Source of the DNA: Deltaproteobacteria bacterium
GTDB taxonomy: Bacteria > Desulfobacterota > Desulfobacteria > Desulfobacterales > Desulfatibacillaceae
Reading direction: 5' to 3'
NCBI GenBank assembly: GCA_019308705.1
Contig: JAFDHW010000126.1
Span: 1 to 6,899 of the forward strand
DNA length: 6,899 nt
The first letter of the stretch is position 1. Every line of letters starts with the position of its first letter. The notes under the pieces were generated by a model, which worked only from the letters and a program-made list of their open reading frames with translations, was not told where the DNA came from and searched no databases. The translations under genes were made by a program, and so were the position numbers. Below, in pieces: positions 4,839-6,899 of this stretch.

Positions 4839-6752
4839 TCAGCCTTCCTGGCGGAGTTTTCTTACGTCGCCCACGCGGAGGGTGATTTTTTTGGCGTCCA
4901 GGTATTCGAGGAGGGGGATGGCGTATTTTCGGGAGGCGTTGGTCATTTCCTTGAACTGGGGCGGGGTGAGTTCGCCGTGCTCTTTCAGGTGGGCGATGAC
5001 GCGCTTTTTAAGGCTCTCTATGGCGGCCGCGTCAAAGTAGAGGTCTTCCTTGACCTTGACCAGCTCGCCTTCCTCCACCAGGTGCTTGAGCACGTCGGTG
5101 GCCAGGGCGGGGGAGACGCCCACCTTGCCCTTCAGCTCCTTGAACCACGGAGGGGTGAGGCCGCCGGCGGCGTAGGCGGCGCGGATCTTTTCCCGGGCCT
5201 CGGACAGGTCTTCGCCCAGGGACACGTTGTGGGTGGAGACCGACACGGTGTCTTCGGCCACGCGGATGGTTCCGGCGTCCTGGACCACGTCCAGGAGCAG
5301 GGTGAAAACCTTCTGGGGCACGTAGCCGCCCAGGCGGGATTTGAGTTCCTGCTTGGGCATGCCGGCCTTCAAGGGGTTGGCCTCGTGGTAGGCGGAGAGG
5401 ATGTCCGCGGCTTTCTGCTCCAGGGTGGACAGGACTTCGCGGGAGACCACGGTGCGGGTTTCCTTGTCCACCAGGATAAGCTCCTTTTGGGAGAGCAGGC
5501 GGGAGAGTTCGGCGCCGAGCTTCTTTGCGGAGAGGTCGGTCATGACCAACAGGTCCGCGAAAGAGACGCCGGCGTAGCCCGCCTGGCGGGCCAGGAGGGG
5601 GAGAAGCTCTTCGGGCGGGGCGTCCTTCTGGCGCTTGAGCGACTCGATGACCTCGGGGCGTTTCCGCTTGTGCTTTCCGGGCACGGGGTTCAACACGCGG
5701 CCGCCGCCGATGGTGTGGACCGGCGAGTAGGAGCGGATCACGTAGCGGTCGTTTTTCACCAGGGCGAGCGGGGCGTCCAGCCTGAGCTGGGCCAGGGCGT
5801 CTCCGCCGGGGGCGAGTTCGTCGGCCTCCAGGAGGATGACGTTTCCCATGACCTCGGCCGTGCCCGCGTGGAACCGGACGCGGGTGCGGTTCTTCAGGGG
5901 CCTGGGCGCGGACTCAAGCAGGTGCAAGGCGACGTCCACCATGTAGGAGGGAAACAGGGAGCCGGGGGCGGCCACCACGTCGCCGCGCTGGAGGGCCTGG
6001 CGGTCCAGGCCCTGGAAGTTCACGGCGGTGCGCATGCCCACCCGCGCGGATTCCACGGCCTGGTTGTGCACCTGGATGCCGCGGACCTTGGACTTGGCGC
6101 CCCGGGGATAGACCTCCACGGGGTCGCCCACCTTCACCGAGCCCGAGGCCAGGGTGCCGGTGACCACGGTGCCGAAGCCCTTCATGGAAAACACCCGGTC
6201 CACGGGCAGACGGAAGATGCTGCCGCCGGAGCGCTCGGGCACCTGTTGGCACAATTGGTCCAGGACCTTTTTCAGCTCGTCCAGCCCCTGGCCCGTGGCG
6301 GAGGAGACCTTCACGACGGGCGCGCCCTCCAGGAAGGTGCCGGCAAGGAACTCGCGCACGTCCTCCTCCACCAGCTCCAGCCACTCCGAATCCACCAGGT
6401 CGATCTTGGTAAGCACCACCAGGCCGTGCTTGACCGAGAGCAGGCTGCAGATGTCCAGGTGCTCCCGGGTCTGGGGCATGACGCCCTCGTCCGCGGCGAT
6501 GACCATGGCCACCAGGTCGATGCCCGTGGCGCCGGAAACCATGTTCTTGACGAATTTCTCGTGGCCGGGCACGTCCACCACGGCCACCTTCTGGCCGGAG
6601 TCCAGGGTGAGCGAGGCGAAGCCGAGCTCGATGGTGATGCCGCGGGCCTTCTCCTCCTTGAGCCGGTCCGTGTCCACGCCGGTGAGCGCGCGGACGAGGC
6701 TGGTCTTGCCGTGGTCGATGTGTCCGGCGGTGCCGAGTACGATCTGCTTCAT
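4839..6752 (-). CDS. selB: SelB, selenocysteine-specific elongation factor
   Basis: A complete 637-residue translational GTPase that carries Sec-tRNA(Sec) to the ribosome at UGA codons marked by a SECIS hairpin. The G domain shows GHIDHGKT (G1, 10-17), RGIT (G2, 37-40), DVPGH (G3, 60-64), TKID (G4, 115-118) and SSATGQG (G5, 150-156). The leading GTAGHIDHGKTSL and the ARGITIELGFA stretch separate SelB from EF-Tu. Beta-barrel domains II and III follow (about 180-370; FSMKGFGTVVTGTLASG lies in domain II). The C-terminal 250 residues are winged-helix repeats, of which the last pair in known SelB binds SECIS RNA. Length is usual for bacterial SelB (E. coli 614). ATG 6752 gives the canonical N-terminus and no upstream in-frame start is seen. 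It lacks a Shine-Dalgarno, but its ATG overlaps the TGA of a short upstream frame, so translational coupling from the preceding genes is plausible. No frameshift or missing motif. Confidence 0.97.
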   Translation of the reverse strand: MKQIVLGTAGHIDHGKTSLVRALTGVDTDRLKEEKARGITIELGFASLTLDSGQKVAVVDVPGHEKFVKNMVSGATGIDLVAMVIAADEGVMPQTREHLDICSLLSVKHGLVVLTKIDLVDSEWLELVEEDVREFLAGTFLEGAPVVKVSSATGQGLDELKKVLDQLCQQVPERSGGSIFRLPVDRVFSMKGFGTVVTGTLASGSVKVGDPVEVYPRGAKSKVRGIQVHNQAVESARVGMRTAVNFQGLDRQALQRGDVVAAPGSLFPSYMVDVALHLLESAPRPLKNRTRVRFHAGTAEVMGNVILLEADELAPGGDALAQLRLDAPLALVKNDRYVIRSYSPVHTIGGGRVLNPVPGKHKRKRPEVIESLKRQKDAPPEELLPLLARQAGYAGVSFADLLVMTDLSAKKLGAELSRLLSQKELILVDKETRTVVSREVLSTLEQKAADILSAYHEANPLKAGMPKQELKSRLGGYVPQKVFTLLLDVVQDAGTIRVAEDTVSVSTHNVSLGEDLSEAREKIRAAYAAGGLTPPWFKELKGKVGVSPALATDVLKHLVEEGELVKVKEDLYFDAAAIESLKKRVIAHLKEHGELTPPQFKEMTNASRKYAIPLLEYLDAKKITLRVGDVRKLRQEG

Positions 6753-6808
6753 GGGGCGACTTCGGGGCTTTCTGGATGGGAAAGGTTCTTGCCGGCCGGG
6801 GCGGTCAT
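6749..6808 (-). CDS. Possible 19-codon ORF bridging a membrane protein gene and selB
   Basis: ATG 6808 opens a frame of 19 codons (MTAPAGKNLSHPESPEVAP) ending at TGA 6751-6749. Its start overlaps the stop of the upstream membrane protein as ATGA (6808-6805), and its stop overlaps the selB start as ATGA (6752-6749). The peptide is Pro-rich, hydrophilic and unlike anything I recognise. It could pass ribosomes from the membrane gene to selB, which has no Shine-Dalgarno of its own, or be chance; the spacer is only 52 bp. No strong ribosome-binding site precedes it. Confidence 0.2.
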   Translation of the reverse strand: MTAPAGKNLSHPESPEVAP

Positions 6809-6899
6809 GGCCCGCCCGGAGGCTTGGTGCGCTTGTTCCGGAAATATTCCATGAGATAAGCCAGGCCGATGAGGAACACGGCCAGGGCCGGGGCCCAGG
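6805..6899 (-). CDS. C-terminal end of an unidentified membrane protein (runs off right edge)
   Basis: The minus strand entering from the right edge reads 30 codons to TGA 6807-6805. The residues WAPALAVFLIGLAYLMEYF form one hydrophobic transmembrane helix, followed by the basic tail RNKRTKPPGGP, which by the positive-inside rule should face the cytoplasm. Codon use has the same G/C third-position bias as selB. The family cannot be told from 30 residues. It lies just upstream of selB on the same strand (52 bp between), so co-transcription is likely. The other two frames on this strand give no comparable hydrophobic pattern. Confidence 0.6.
   Translation of the reverse strand, partial: WAPALAVFLIGLAYLMEYFRNKRTKPPGGP

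Noticed and set aside
6749..6807. Possible in-frame selenocysteine TGA at the end of the membrane protein
   Set aside because: Reading through TGA 6807-6805 gives no protein-like continuation or catalytic context, and the TGA forms a normal ATGA junction.
4773..6854. 693-codon plus-strand open frame covering all of selB
   Set aside because: Antisense shadow: the opposite strand encodes a complete, motif-perfect SelB. The predicted product is Gly/His/Val-rich with no family likeness, as expected from GC-biased codons read in reverse.

Overview
The window reads as GC-rich chromosomal DNA from an anaerobic bacterium, most likely a sulfate-reducing or related deltaproteobacterium (Desulfobacterota). 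This rests on four things: strong G/C third-position bias, a full SelB (selenocysteine decoding), a NorQ/CbbQ-type ATPase paired with a NorD-like partner, and an uncharacterised radical SAM protein of a type I associate with that group. The assignment is inference; no rRNA or other marker is present.

Layout. Positions 1-1684 hold a minus-strand pair: a norQ/cbbQ-type MoxR AAA+ ATPase (881-1684) and, 99 bp downstream, the N-terminal 260 codons of a helical protein resembling NorD/CbbO-type partners (781 to 1, running off the left edge). A 167-bp divergent region (1685-1851) separates this pair from a plus-strand radical SAM gene (1852-3009). Then comes an AT-rich intergenic island bounded by 29-bp near-perfect inverted repeats (3010-3155), a strong GC hairpin, and the plus-strand heme chaperone/radical SAM gene hemW (about 3247-4422). 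A 416-bp convergent intergenic region (4423-4838) holds only short repeats and hairpins. From the right edge, on the minus strand, come the last 30 codons of a membrane protein, a possible 19-codon linking ORF, and complete selB (6752 to 4839).

How the genes fit together. The NorQ-like ATPase and its partner probably form a metal-enzyme activation chaperone, by analogy with NorQ/NorD and CbbQ/CbbO; the target enzyme is not in view. HemW and the other radical SAM protein are 4Fe-4S/SAM enzymes that fit an anaerobic lifestyle. SelB delivers Sec-tRNA to UGA codons; no selenoprotein gene, selA, selD or selC is visible here. The window looks like ordinary core genome. The best leads are intergenic: the 29-bp inverted-repeat island, the misplaced perfect Shine-Dalgarno plus hairpin ahead of hemW, the promoter abutting the norQ start, and the double ATGA chain into selB.
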